A stretch of 64,000 bases of DNA. Source: Spirodela intermedia. Lineage: Eukaryota; Streptophyta; Magnoliopsida; Alismatales; Araceae. The translations under genes were made by a program, and so were the position numbers. The DNA lies in contig LR746279.1 of NCBI GenBank assembly GCA_902729315.2, positions 3,814,001 through 3,878,000 of the forward strand, written 5' to 3'. Positions 34,031 to 47,128 of the stretch are shown here, one piece after another; positions within the stretch are counted from its first letter, which is position 1, and each line of letters starts with the position of its first letter. The notes beneath the pieces were generated by a model. It saw only the letters and a list, made by a program, of their open reading frames with translations. It was not told the DNA's origin and did no database searches.

Positions 34031-34840
34031 TTGAGGAGAGTGTTTGATTATCATTTTTTTTTCTCCTATTCTTTTTTATTTTTCATTATTACAAATCGAA
34101 TCAAACCAATCCAGATCTACTAAGTTTATCCACCATAGGGTGCTGCTATAAATATCAGCCCCGATGTAAACCCTATTTTTGATAAATAAAACATAGTTAA
34201 GGGCTGTGAATATTTTGTCCTTTCACGTTTTTGGTGCCACCAGTCGAGATCAATAGAGAACAACATATATATTCAACAAGATCTTCTAAGGAAGACGAAG
34301 GGTTGCATGAAACCAAATGGCCCCAAAACAAATGAGAGACGAGAAGCATCCACACAGAACAATCAATTAGGATTTGTTTAACGAAAGGCACACAAGCTTG
34401 AGAGCTGATCAAAGACTATTGTTACCTTCAGCTTCCCCTCTGACAGGTCAACCATGTCCTCTCTGCCCTAAATCACCAGAGTGACAATGAAGAACAACTA
34501 GTTAAAGTCAATGAGCCAATGTATATTAGAAATAAAGTGTTCCCGGGGTGGAAGGCAAAACCAAGAGAGTGGTGTATGACAGATGCAGCCACAATGGAAA
34601 ATCCCCCCCCAAAAGAGGAAAGAAAATAAAGTCAAATAAGGACACACACACACACACACATGCATGCAGGCCGTTTGTCCACAGACCATGTAACTAAAAA
34701 ACTAGCCTGTCTGAGTGGCGTCTGAATCCCTTCAGAAGCTACAGTCGATATGCAGCAGCAGCAGCAGCAGCAAGAGCATCTCTTACTTCACGTAAAGTTT
34801 TAGCTTTGCATCGTTTAGTATAAGAGGAGACCATTATGAT
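33030..34840 (+). repeat. Segmental direct duplication, copy 2
   Basis: Partner of 31040-32700. Its right end (34240-34840) is the immediate downstream flank of the CobW gene, so this copy is probably in the original place and copy 1 the displaced one (inference). Confidence 0.65.
33747..33950 (+). repeat. 81-bp tandem repeat, about 2.5 copies
   Basis: ATGTGTC(A/G)ACATACAATTAAC recurs at 33751, 33832 and 33913, exactly 81 bp apart, with GACATTATCAAATATTTTTCTC between. An older single copy lies near 33545, and the adjoining TACTAAGGG-TTAAAC block is also doubled (33575 and 33943). Confidence 0.85.
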
Positions 34841-35017
34841 GATCGGCCTACTTCCCATAAATCTTCTAACGCTATGGGATCATCCAGTGCCCATGCGCTC
34901 TTTCAGTGATCAGTGGTGGGCATTCCTGTGCCATCCATGGGTTTATCGGTATCATCCTGATGTTGCTGATGAGCAACGGTGAAGAGGAACTAGTTGCTGA
35001 TTATACCTCGATGCTCA
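34200..35017. other. CobW downstream flank
   Basis: Non-coding. Holds a (CA)n run at 34643-34662, a CAG run at 34754-34772 and the copy-2 end of the duplication. The 3' UTR of the CobW gene should lie just below 35018. Confidence 0.6.
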
Positions 35018-38000
35018 TCACAACAAACAGGCCTTGAAGCCCTTCTCCAGCTCCTGGGCATCCAGGTTCCTCCCTATGAACACCAGCTTGTTTGTTCTTG
35101 GCTCACCCTCACGCCACGGCCTGTCAGGAGATCCTTGGAAGATGTCGTGAACACCCTGAAGATTATTATTTTGAAGAAAAAAAAAAGGAAATCGATGTTG
35201 GTCAAACTCAGGGAATTAAAAAAGTCCTCTGGCATTGCAAATGAACGTTACTTTCAAGGAAAAGATCCGATATATTATGGAACCCAGTGATGATTAATGA
35301 TCAGGTACAGAAAGAAGAAAGAAACCTGATTACATGAACTCGCGCAAGGGATGATTAATGAATGGAGGAGACTGTAAAACAGGGAGGGCAGAGAGGTGGC
35401 AGCGAACCTGGAAGACAAATCTGTCGCTCATACCATCAACAGAGATGATCCCTTTCATCCTGTAAATGTCATCACTGCGTTCCAGCAGCAACGTTCCCAG
35501 CCACATGTTCGCCTGCAGAGGAGGTATGGTCACCATCATTAAGAGGCCGCATCAAATGGTTGAGATGCTGGTGGTTATTGAGATTGAGAGATGGGGAGAG
35601 AGAGCGAGAGAGACAGAGAAGCCAACCTCTTCTCCCACCACAAAAAGAAGAAAACGAAAAATAAGACTTTGGAAAAAATACCTTGTCTAAATTCAGGTTC
35701 CCTTCACAGACAATGCTTACAGAAGACACTCCAGGATCATGAGTATGGTCATGGTCGTGGCCATGGGCGCCATCTACAACAACAACAACAATGGAATACA
35801 GGTCTCCTTATATGTTAGTAGGCAACAAATAGAAGAGGATTACATAAAAACTAATGAATAAAAAAGGAAGATCCTGGACTTACCGTGTTTGTGCTCATGC
35901 TCATCATGATGATGGTGATCGTGATCGTGATCGTGATCGTGATCGTGATCATGATCATGATCGTGATCCTCATGTTCACTGTGTGCGTGATCATCCTTTG
36001 ATCCTTCAGCACCCACAGAAGTTTCTATCCTGAGAAGAAAAACGCATAGACATGCATGCAATCAGTAATGTGCGACACAATAAGGAGGAGATAAATCCAA
36101 CCAAAGCTTAAATCGAGAGGAACGGAGGAAAAGAGTGTCCACAAGAACAGGTTATGCAAATCACCATATACTCGATAAAAGATTATCTCATGGGAACTGA
36201 GCTCAATCCCTTTAATGTGACCCTCTTCCTCAAAGAAATTTACATAAATACAAACAAAATCAATGGCGATGAACAATCAAATTAAAAACCAAACCAAGAC
36301 AACTCAGTTTGACAGTCAAAGAACTTTCTCCAAAGCCAATCTTAGATTTTTCTTGGAAGTCCCTTCTGAGAACACTACCATATCAAAATTCTACCATATC
36401 AATTAGGCACATCTCCTCCAGGCAATGGAAAACGTCAACTTGAAAAAAATCAGTACACTTTTATCTTCATTCAGATAACTCATGCTGCAGAAGTGCAAAG
36501 GAGGACAATGTTTACCTCTCCAAATCAAAACCACCAATTCCAAGGACATAATCTAGATCGACTTTGCCATACTGTGTTTGCTTCAGGTGAGCCATCCCAT
36601 TGATACTCTGATTTGAGAAGCAAAGAAAACCATTAGTCATTGAACCATAATTAAAACAAAAATAAACCAGATACTGGAACATGTACTACTGACCTTTACT
36701 CTTTGAACTAGAGCAGTCACATCTTGCTTACCAACAAGATCAGTCTACAGAACAATAAATTCATTCAGTCAATCCCAGATTGAATAGTAAACTTGACATT
36801 TTTCCTTCAAAAGGAACTTAAACCATTACCAAACATTAAACAACATACTCGAGTAAAAGAAAATTATTTAGAAAGGTGTAGCATACATGAAAACAAGGGC
36901 AAAGTTTCAACAAATCTTTGGCAAATAATGTAGTGTCCTTCTGTTGCCTATCCAACATATGATCATTCGCCATTTTTTGCAAAGTGATAATGATATTCTG
37001 GCGAAGGCATGAAATTGAACATCCAAATCGCGTAGCTCTGGTACAAAGGATGAATATCCCTCCCTCTCCAGCCGGGGGGTAACATTTATAACAAATCTCT
37101 ATGTCCTGTAAAGTAAACTAGACCTAAATTCTTCCATTTTTTCTTCTTTTATGCACAACATAGACATAGTAGATGTGGGAACAAAACATGCGATTGTCTG
37201 TTAAATTCTCAGACGAGATGGGAGGAGCTGCGAAAAAGGATGAGAAATTCCATCAAGTAAAATCGTTTTAATTGGTTTGAAGACACGAGAAAATTCTATG
37301 GAGTATAGTATGGGATATGACCGTCATTTTTCAATGGTTATAAAATGGAGAATGTCAATCCGGTCATATGATATACTGAAACGATAGAGTAATGTCCATG
37401 CCTCTAGCTCTAAGTAGTTAAGCTTTGGAAATGATGATGATGATGATGATGCATGGAAGGGAAAATCAACTCAAGGGAAACTACTTTAAGATGTCATACA
37501 CCAACTTCACGAAGTTCATAAAAATCTCCAATGGGAATACTGTCAGTAGACCCTATTCCTCTAAACAGTCTTAATGCTGAAAAAAACTCATTCCATGGGG
37601 AATATAAGCAATGATAATAACTGGTCATCCTCCATTAAGATTTTCCTTCTCGGAGTAGGCTAAAGTTTTCCTGAGCTAAAAATGGGCAAAAACCTTACGC
37701 ACGAAATGCAACATCAGTTGGGGAAGTTTATTAGACAGGCACTCTGTTCAATCTAGTATTTTTCCAAAACCAAATCTCAAGTAGGTACCAAGTGCAGAAC
37801 ATGAAATATTCATGACAGGGTCAATAATCGTCTGACTAAAATACAGAATACAACATTAGGTAATACATGAGCAAAACATCAACTAAAACAAACCAAAATA
37901 AAAATAATATTTGGTTCTTTAGTCTCCATCCAGAATCATTTAACAATAAAGTATGATTGGTTCAAAAAATGGCGGTTTGGGTGGCAGGAAATTGAGTGGT

Positions 38001-41000
38001 TGACTTGGATAGCAGACAGGTTACACATTCCATTGTGCCAAGATGTGAGGCGAAGGGGGTGATTGTCAACCAAGGTTTGTGCTAGCACCCTTGAAGGCGC
38101 TAAAGGAACCCCCAATAGGGGTCTTATTCTTTTCTTCACAACCAAGGCCCAGAGTGGTGGACATCAAATGAGGTCGCCACTGTGAAGGGGGGTTAGGCTA
38201 CTGAGTATAACTTCCCCCAGCACTAACTCGTAATTATATTTCTTGCTGAAAATATCCCTGATGCCACTGACAGCACGTGGGACCAGATAATTCTATTGGA
38301 GTAGCTGCTGATCAGTGCCACATTTCTAGCAACAATGAAAGCTGAAAAAGGCAGCACGATACTATTGGAAAGGAGAGTTTCGATGAAGTACGAGTAGCAG
38401 TACGATTAAGTAGTTTAGCTATTCAAGTCTTTCAGTAGTTAAAGACAATTTTAGTTCAACTACCGGTAACATTTCCTGTGTAAATATAGTGCTTCTGTGA
38501 GTAAGGATCTTTAGTACAGTTGAGTTTATGGCAACAAGACATTGAGCTCAAGTACGCATTACAATATTCCATTACAGGAGAGAATTTCCATCTGGGCTAG
38601 CAGAGTCGGTAGGAAGTGAGAATTGTGGTTTGCTCAAGGGATGAATAATCAAGTGGTTGAGACTGATTCCTGCGTCATACTTCAAATTATCAACTGAGCT
38701 CTTTTTAGAATAAGATGCAAAGGAACATCTACAAAACATAGTCGCAGATAAGGCCATTACATGAAAACCGTGCTTGTAAAACCGTCATATTTGCATTGAA
38801 CAAATCATTGATTCACATAAAAGTGGTTCAGTAAGAAGAAAGAGGGGTTTACTGCAACATTAACCCACCTTGTTGACAATTATTCTGTCCGCATATGCAA
38901 CCTGTTCAACTGCCTCATTAACTACTCCTTTCGGTTTAACCTCATCAAGGTGGAAATTTGCATGTTTTGCATCCACCAGAGTAACCACTCCATCCAGCTT
39001 CACATCCGCAAAAATGCTATCTTCTGAATAGAATGTTTGAATAATTGGGGCCGGATTGGCAAGGCCTGTAGAGGAATGAACATTTTCATTCAATTGGAGA
39101 GACTCAAAAAAAAAATGTAGAAAAGAACGTGATAAATCAACCTAATTCAGAAAATATGGAAACAATAAATGTCAAGGAAACCAGTGCTACAAACCCATGG
39201 ATGATTTTAGTGGCCTAAATATGAATGTGGAAAACTAACTATCCAAAACAAAGCATATTCTTACAATAAATACCAATATTGATATCTCAATACTGAAATA
39301 CCCATGTCTTATGTTTTCCTCATTAATTTTTATTGTATATAAGGAAAAAAATATGAGTCTATTAGTATGTCAGAATCTTTATGACATCATTCAATGTTGA
39401 CGACATCAAACGTCATATTTTTTCTTCTCAAGAATACTAGAGTCTACACTAATTTACAATAATTTATAAACGAACGTTGTCATGTAAACCAGAAGATTTT
39501 AAATGTACAGTTTTCAAAAGTTGCCCTTTCAGAATTTTTTATAGCTACCACCTTTATGATTCCAAATGCCCCTTATTTTTCCCTCTGGTGATACTTATGA
39601 AGTTGGCTAGATTCATTCCCAAATCTGGTAAGGTACTTGAATGAAATCAAGAATTCAGTGACAAAAAATAATGGAGAAATATAAACCAATAGAAGAAAAA
39701 AAGTTCCGTTGGAGAAAAGCACATAGCTCACATTGTCCCTCAACTCAAAGTAATGAACAAAACTAACTCATAAAAATAAAAATGTTTGAATGAATCTATT
39801 TACTGTGACCTATTTGTATAAGATCTATAAACCCATAAATTGCAGCAACACAAATAATAACTACTAAAGCCTTTCATGATCAGCAGACGCTTCATTGACA
39901 CATCTATGTTACCTGTGGTCTCTATTACAATATGGTCGAATTTTCCTTTCTTCTTTTCAACCAATTCAGAAATTATTCTGACAAGATCACCTCTCACAGT
40001 ACAGCATAGGCATCCATTATTGAGCATAATTATGTCTTCAGTTCCAGTTCTCTTTTCGGCAACCAACGAACCATCAATGTCTACCTCACCAAACTGTAAA
40101 ATATATGCAAAACGTCAGAGTCATTGAAGCACCCCAGACCGTGACAATACAACAGTATCAAATGCAAACGACTAAAAGAAGAAAGGACACTAAAAGAAAC
40201 AGAGGAGCAACTTATTCTCAGTATTAGTATACTACAAAAGAATGATATTTTCTTTCAAAGTAATACAACAGAATGCAATTAGCAACGTATTATTACATAA
40301 ACCAGATGACTAATTACGGGTCCATAAAGAGTTCAATTACAATTTTCTCACTCCATTTGTCAAGAAAGTATTTGAGAATGTACCCAATGATGTCACATTC
40401 CTCAAAATGAACTTCCCAAAGAATTAAAAATTATAACAGAACAAAAAAAATGTTATCTAATATCCCTAAGAATCAAAATCCCAGAAATTCATTCGACAAC
40501 TCTAATTAATTGAACTTTCATTTGATAACCCTGTGATGGTAGGAAATTTAGTATCACTGTTATATTCTAGTGTCATCCAACATGATGTTAACATAAAATG
40601 AACCCTACCGAATCACCTTCATATCCTTCAAGAGAAATTAGTACAACTTATCAGACAACGATTTTATCAATTGGAAGCAATTAGGTGAGAGATTGACTAC
40701 AAAACGTTATTGAGTCTCAGCCGTGCTGCTAAAAGCAGGTCATCTCAAAGTTTGAAAAGTAGTTTGTTCCAATAATAGAAACGAACAACTCCTTCCATCA
40801 TAGACTTCGGATATTCCGGGGAAAAATGTGATGACAACAAACAACAGACACAGCCACATGAAGACGAGGAAATTCATATTCTGAACGCAAAAATTAATAC
40901 AACAACCCCGGTATGTTCAAAATCAAACCTCGTTCTCAATCACCGCTATACGCTTTCCATGATCAGCAGTCAAGATATGGTTGAGCAGAGTTGTCTGTCA

Positions 41001-41510
41001 GTGTCGTAAGCGAGAAGAATAAACGTTAGCAACGCATCGCAAAGTTCGCATAACAGGCGAAATTGACAGATTAACAAGTGAGACAACCGAAGACTTCCCA
41101 AGGACCCAACAAGGCTAATGCTTTCGCAACCGCATTAAGAGCGTTCCACAAAAACTTAGTCATCCAACTGCCCCTTCACTCACCTTGCCGGAGCCGAGGA
41201 ATCCGGTTATGATGGTGGCCGGGATGCGGTTGTCGGGGGGGATCTTCGTCGCGACGTCGCCGCCCTCCTCTCGCGTCGGAGCTGATGAAGGCGACGACGC
41301 CGCCGCCGCGGAAGCAAAGCGGCACGGTCCCGTCCTCCGCCTTGGCAGTGCCGCCGCCGCGTGCCGCGGCGACACAGAGAAGCCCCGGCGAGACGCCGAA
41401 GAGAGATGCGGAAGCGGGAGGCACTGGGGCCACACCCCGACTGCTGCTGTGACTTGCCTCCTCGCCAAGCCAAAGAAGGCCGTCGCCAGGTCGGAGGAGA
41501 TGGCCGCCAT
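35018..41510 (-). CDS. CobW/ZNG1-family GTPase metallochaperone, plastid-type (10 exons, 464 aa)
   Basis: Exons, high to low: 41184-41510, 40929-40994, 39913-40093, 38869-39065, 36694-36744, 36516-36607, 35884-36029, 35682-35773, 35408-35512, 35018-35155. All borders are GT-AG, all phases agree, and the total is 1395 nt. The first about 80 residues are rich in Ala, Arg and Ser like a plastid transit peptide. Walker A GFLGSGKTT spans the exon 1/2 junction; the family CxCC metal site is GCLCC in exon 3; then come VDAKH and the NKTD guanine-base motif across exons 4/5. Exons 7 and 8 encode His-Asp repeats (HDHDHD... and HGHDHDHTHD), a metal-binding loop, followed by the CobW C-terminal domain (WLGTLLLERSDDIYRMKGI...FQGVHDIFQG). 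The nearest relatives are plant CobW proteins such as PTAC17 and its paralogue. Role: GTP-driven metal, probably zinc, transfer to client proteins; plastid location is inferred. Confidence 0.93.
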
Positions 41511-42057
41511 TGCTCAGCGACGTCGAGAGAATTCTAGAGAGAGAGAGAAAAACAGCAGCGATGGAGTGAGCAGGGCGGCGTAGGTTTGTTTATCAGAGGA
41601 AGAAAGAGGGGGGTGTCTGGTTCTCGTTATCCTCTCACGAGATGAACTAATCTCCTAAAATCTCTACGCACGCAGCACGCGCATTGTGTCGTTTTCCTCA
41701 AAGTGGGGCCCACGGGCGGAGTAAATCGCTTCACTGCGTGCCCATAGAAGCGGACAGAGCCGCAGGTGGAGGAGGCCGTACGTCCACGTGGCGGGACATT
41801 CGTACTACATTTTCCCGGGCTTATCTGCCCGGACCGGAGACAGTAAGGAAGAGCGGGGCAGAGAAAATATCTTGAAACTATAACCATTTATAGTATCCGA
41901 AAATTAGGAGCCTGAGATATTTACAGGATCTGGGGAAGATCTTCGAGCTCAGACGCCGCCGGAAATCGGTCGGACCGGCGGCGCTGCCGCATCTTCTGCT
42001 ACAAAAGAGAGAGGGCAGGGAGGGAAGGTTAAGGGGGCTCTGTACAGGCCGTTGACT
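41511..42057. other. CobW promoter / MICU 3' flank
   Basis: GC-rich, with no gene of its own. Should hold the CobW leader and promoter and the MICU 3' UTR. A short GA run (41536-41549) lies in the leader zone. Confidence 0.55.
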
Positions 42058-45000
42058 TTAGAGGAACATGTGGGCGAGAGAGGACGTTCTGGCTGCGCCG
42101 TTGACCCAGCGGGAGGCGGACGTCGGCTGGCGGACCTCCATCTCGCGGCGGCGCAGCGCCCTCAGGAACTCCTCCGAGCTCAGATTCTTGTCCCGGTTGA
42201 CGTCGAAGACGTGGAATATGATGTCAACCACGTTGTCCGTCAAGAAGACCCCGCACACCTGCTCCAACATAAAGTCAACATAAGAAGTCAGCTGGGGCCG
42301 TGGCGTTGACCAAAGAGGCGGTGGTTAAGCGCACGTACGTTGGAGGCGGCTCTCTGGAAGTCCCCTTTGGTCAGCAGGCCGTTGACTTTCCCGTAACCGA
42401 AGAGGGCCAGCTCCAGCTTCTGCAGCCGCTCACGCAGATCTGCAAAGGCCTTGAATTCCTGCAAAGCAGAAAGGTCAGCGGCTGCTGGGGTCAGAAAAGG
42501 GAAGGTGGTGGCGGCTGGGGGTGGGGCGGCGGGAGGTTGACCTCGAAGGTGATGCGGACGTCTCTGAGATGAGAGCAGTCGTCAAGCTGCTCCACCCGAT
42601 CAAGGAACCTGTTCATGTGGCCGATCTCGGCAGCGGCGACCATGGAGAAGGCAAAGTCCTTGGCGGAGATCGTTCCCTTTGACTTGCAGTCGTAGTGAGC
42701 AAACTCCAGCCTGATGATCTGTCACAATGTAGCACGACCCAAAATAAGTCAACCAATTATCAACCACAGCAATCAACACTGACCCGAAAGAAGAACAGAA
42801 AGTCAACACCCAAAACATAGCACACCCTAAATAAGTCAACCCATCATCAACCACAACAATCAACACTGACCATGAAGAAGAAGAAGAAGAAGAAGAAGAA
42901 GAAGAAGAAGAAGAAGAAGAAATTCAACCCCCCCCCCCTCAATATAGCATACCCCCAAATAAATCCACCTATCATCAACCACAAGAATCAACACTAACCA
43001 TGGAGGAGAAGAAGAAGGAGAACATAAAGTCAACGCCCCAAACCTCTTCATGGAGATCTCTGAGGAATTGAACAAACTTGTCATGTTTGAGGTGGCGAGA
43101 GCCGTCCTTGCCAAAGAAGTACTCCACGAGGCCGCCATCCTCAACAGGCCTCCCACTCCTGAGCCCGGTGCGGAGGCCATCATTGTGGGAGGCCCCCTGC
43201 CGATTATAAGACCGCATCAGGGTCATCACCTTCTTGAACTCCTCCTTGTCTATTTCCCTGCAAGGGGGGGAGATGAGATGAAGAAGAGGAAAGTCAGCCA
43301 TGGGGGGAGACAACGGCTGAGCCACGCGCAATCCAGGGGCTACCTCCGCCATTAATAAACAAGAGATGGTGGTGATTGAGGGTGCTGCTGGCAGCGTTGA
43401 CTGGATGGCTCCTAGAGGCTGAAGAGAGCGCGGGTAATGAACAACAGAGCACAGATTCCAAGCGGCCATAAAGCAAATTCCATACGAGAACAACCTATAG
43501 AAAAAAATGGGTCGGCACTCATGCCCCCAACTAATTAATTATCATCATCAGATGTAAGTTCCATCCACATTTATTTACCCAAATAAATGCCGTTTCTCTT
43601 GAGCCCCATATATAAATGCAGTAGAGAGAATTCCCAACCATTCACCTCCCCCTCCCCACTCCCTCCAAAACAAGTAAGCCCGGAAATTTACGAGCCCAGG
43701 GCCTCAATCTTGAGCATGTAGACAATGATTAAGCAAGTTGGCAGACATCTGATGAATCATAGAATCAGCTTTTTATTTTTAATTTTTTATGAACAGATAT
43801 TCCTTGTTGTTGAAATATATGGCATTATGATACTGAATGATAGCATTGTGTTTAAAAAGAGTTCAAGTCTTGAAAGAAGTACGTACCCATTATTATCAAC
43901 ATCAAACATTTTGAATGCAACCGAGAAGCTTGATTCGGGAATGCTAAGCAATGTGACGAAGAAGATGTACCTGTTTGAAGGCAAAAGGAGAAGTTTACGG
44001 TCAAATGCCGAACGTCCAACAAACATGACAAGAAGCTCTGGCTGGAAGCTTACTCTGGGAACGATATGAGCCCATCGCTGTTCGTATCAAAAAGCATGAA
44101 GAACTCTGACGGGGCACAATGCAACTCTCCAGGTTGAGGCTCGCCCCTTAGATACCCTTCTCTCACGAGACCAGACTCTGATGGGGGAAATACAGGGACA
44201 ACTGCTCTCATTAGATCTCCTGGGGTCATGAGCACATCTCCTTCGGGTGTGCAGAAAGTTGCAAAATATTCGAACACCTAAAACAAGAGCAGACGAAGAG
44301 AACAAAAATAGTAAATCTTAGGGAACCCGAAACGTCGTATAAATAGAAACCATTGGGATAAATGGCTCAAAAAAGCATCACCATGTGTGCAATTTAGCCC
44401 ATGGGCTCTGATAAACGTAACTATCCAGAATGGGATATAAAAATGTATGCAAACATTTTTCAATCATTATTGACCAAATAATCATATCAAGGTAGAGTTT
44501 CTTTTTAAGAAGCTTCAAAACTCTAGCCACAAAATGTTCATTCACAAATAAATGATGAGAATACGTATTACTCTAAATATTATCTCAAACGGAAATATAT
44601 TTTTGAGTTTTGGATTTGATAAAATAATGTAATCAGGAATCTATACTGATGTAAAAGAGATTATCAAACAAACAGGATACAAACAGAGTTACTAAGTTTT
44701 TAAACGAGTAATAATGCAACACTCACAAATGCATCTTAAACCTCTCTTTCTCTGCAAGATGCTCTCTCATACTTATGTCTAAGAGCTAGTGTATTAAAAT
44801 AAAGTGAGATGAAGTATTTGATATTCATTCCTGAAAAAATCCAACTTAAATGTGACAATTATTTATGAATGTGACCAAAAATAAATTGAGATTTAATTCA
44901 TTAGCTCTTAGACATCAATATTTAGTGAAGAAAACCGATCATAAATTTCAGCAGGTTAAGTAAAATTATTCCTCTCTCCAGCAGCATACATGGTTGCTAG

Positions 45001-46871
45001 TCCAACTAGTAAGTCAACAGGTCACAGCCTATCTCACCTTGGTGTCAAAAGTTGTGGTATGAAATCGCCAACTTTCATATTAAAATAAGTCAGTTGACCA
45101 ACATTGATGAGAGGTCTGCCATACATCCCTAGATCTAGGATTGTTCTGGGCAGACTCCATTAGGTGGCAGGTGTCCAACTTTCATAACTGAAGTGCTGAT
45201 TTTTTACGGTTATTAATATGTATCCTGGACTTTCAATACTGACTATTAGGTTTCCTCACTTGAAAATTGAGCAATTACCAGGCTGAGGATTGCCACAAGA
45301 AGGAAATTGTTAAAGAGTCGGATTTCATGAATATTAAATGATTCGCATATTTATGTCCACAGCATTCCAGAACTCATGTGACTGTGAATTGACCCAACAG
45401 ACTTCTTCAAATCATAATCCATAAATTTTTAAAACCATAATCCATAGATTTTTAAAAATACCAGAGAGGCTAGATTTTATGTGAAGGTGTGACTTCATTT
45501 GAACGTGGATTCACTTTTTACGGAAAACCAATGCCCAGCAGCATAATCAATTATTTCTCAACCTTTATACTTAATGCTAGAGCATTTCTTTTGATTTTAA
45601 AATTCAAACAATAAAACTTTCGGAGCAAGAATACAATGTAAACGTTGTAGCCTAATGAAACCTTCTCAGGAGGGCTCAGCATCCTTATCCGCTTCTCGTA
45701 GTTGAAAAAGACCCTTCTTCTATATGCGTCTGCAATAAAAAGAAGGAGCATAAGTACCAAAAAAATAAACTTTCAAACCGTTTAATATCAACAGTTGACC
45801 TACTCGCTTCTTATAATCTCTCGGAACAGAGCCAATCCACAAAAATAGTCTATTTCCAAGAAAATTATGTCATGAGAATACAGAACTCGTTTTGTAAGTT
45901 CTAACGGTTCAGGATAGGGCTTTCAAACAACAACACATAAAATCAAGCATTATAGTTCTCTTAAGCAATCCTTCTACATAGCAACGCATTTCCCTCTTTC
46001 CCATAGAACAGGTTTCTTCCCACTGAAACCATTGTTTCTGTGCATTTCCATTTCTTGTCATGATTTGTCGTTCTCTCGTTTCTGGTTCAATTGCTTCCAT
46101 TTATTTTTTTCTTCTACGTTAAAATGGTTTGAACAGCATGCCCATTTTCTGTTTGGACAACAACGTCAGAACTGATGCCCTGATCCTTCAGCCCCCATCA
46201 GGAGGTAGAAGACTAAAGATTCGTCACTTTGTGGTTTGGCATATGTGGCCATGCAAACAACACATGAAACTTTTCACAGTTCAGAAAAAAAATATTCACA
46301 AAAAATCTGCATTTTAATTCTCATCAGTAAAATAATTTCCACAGTGCGATATATATCATTAGGCAGGATGTCGATGATACTTGTGCATTCACAGTGGAAA
46401 CCACAGCGCTCAGAAAGAATTCAGGAGGGGAAATCATCACAAAACTAGAGGAAATAGCGAAAATTTAAGAAAAAAATACCAACCTCCAAATAGATATCTA
46501 ATCTTCTTCCCACGCCCGGCTTCTGCCTTACGCGGCGCTCCCTCCTCCAGATCTGCCCGAGAGTCACGACCAAATGCTACTTCCACACCCAACGTCTCCG
46601 GCTGCGACGGCACGGATGACGAGAAGGTGGACGAGTTGGACGACGCATACCACAGGCCCAACCCCGAGCCGCAGGCCGCGATCCCGCCAACCGCCTTCAG
46701 GAACAAACCAAAGTCCCTTCCCGGCGACGATCCCGCCCCCTTGTCTCCGCCACCGTCCCTCGCCTCTGCCGCCGTCGCAGTGGAGCACAGCGGCACCGTC
46801 GCACCCAGCCCCTGGATCGACGAGATCCGAAACACCGATCTCGACGTCCTCTTCACCGACACCGGCAACAT
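42058..46871 (-). CDS. MICU: MICU-type mitochondrial calcium uptake protein, EF-hand (8 exons, 491 aa)
   Basis: Exons, high to low: 46484-46871, 45662-45729, 44054-44277, 43887-43970, 43044-43257, 42542-42718, 42339-42458, 42058-42258; phases agree, 1476 nt. The frame is open up to 47051, but the Met at 46871 starts a mitochondrial presequence-like stretch (MLPVSVKRTSRSVFRISS) and a hydrophobic segment follows (FLKAVGGIAACGSGLGLW), so it is preferred. The KIRYLFGDAYRRRVFFNYEKRIR and SPPEKVFEYFA blocks are hallmarks of plant MICU. EF-hands: DTNSDGLISFPE and DVDNNGEIDKEE are canonical; YDCKSKGTISAK is degenerate; DVNRDKNLSSEE lacks the loop-6 Gly. Length is close to the about 500 residues usual in plants. 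Role: calcium-sensing regulator of the mitochondrial calcium uniporter at the inner membrane, intermembrane-space side. Confidence 0.93.
42870..42920. repeat. (AAG)n microsatellite in MICU intron 5
   Basis: About 16 GAA/AAG units on the plus strand, within the intron between 42718 and 43044. Confidence 0.9.
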
Positions 46872-47120
46872 AGCGCTGCGATCTCGACGGCGAGAAGAGA
46901 GAGAAACAAAAATGCAGAGCCCGGCGCGCGGCCTAGCTAGAGAGAGAGAGAGAGAGATCGACCCAGTGGAAGACCTCACCGATGCAGCGCGGCGGCAGAG
47001 ACCGTCGGGAGGCGGAAGACGACGAGAGATGGTCGCCGGCGGAACGGTCAAGGGAATCCAGATAAAGAGCCCCCCCCTGCGATAACCACCTCTCTCTCTA
47101 CAACCACCCCCTCCTACATA

Positions 47121-47128
47121 TATTTATA
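47121..47128 (-). promoter_or_regulatory. Probable TATA box of the MICU gene
   Basis: Minus-strand TATAAATA about 250 bp upstream of the chosen ATG. Start near 47095 would give a leader of about 220 nt that includes the (GA)n run at 46939-46956. Confidence 0.5.

Noticed and set aside
35915-35965. CRISPR-like regular repeats
   Set aside because: Short GATCGT microsatellite in a coding exon of a eukaryotic gene; no spacers.
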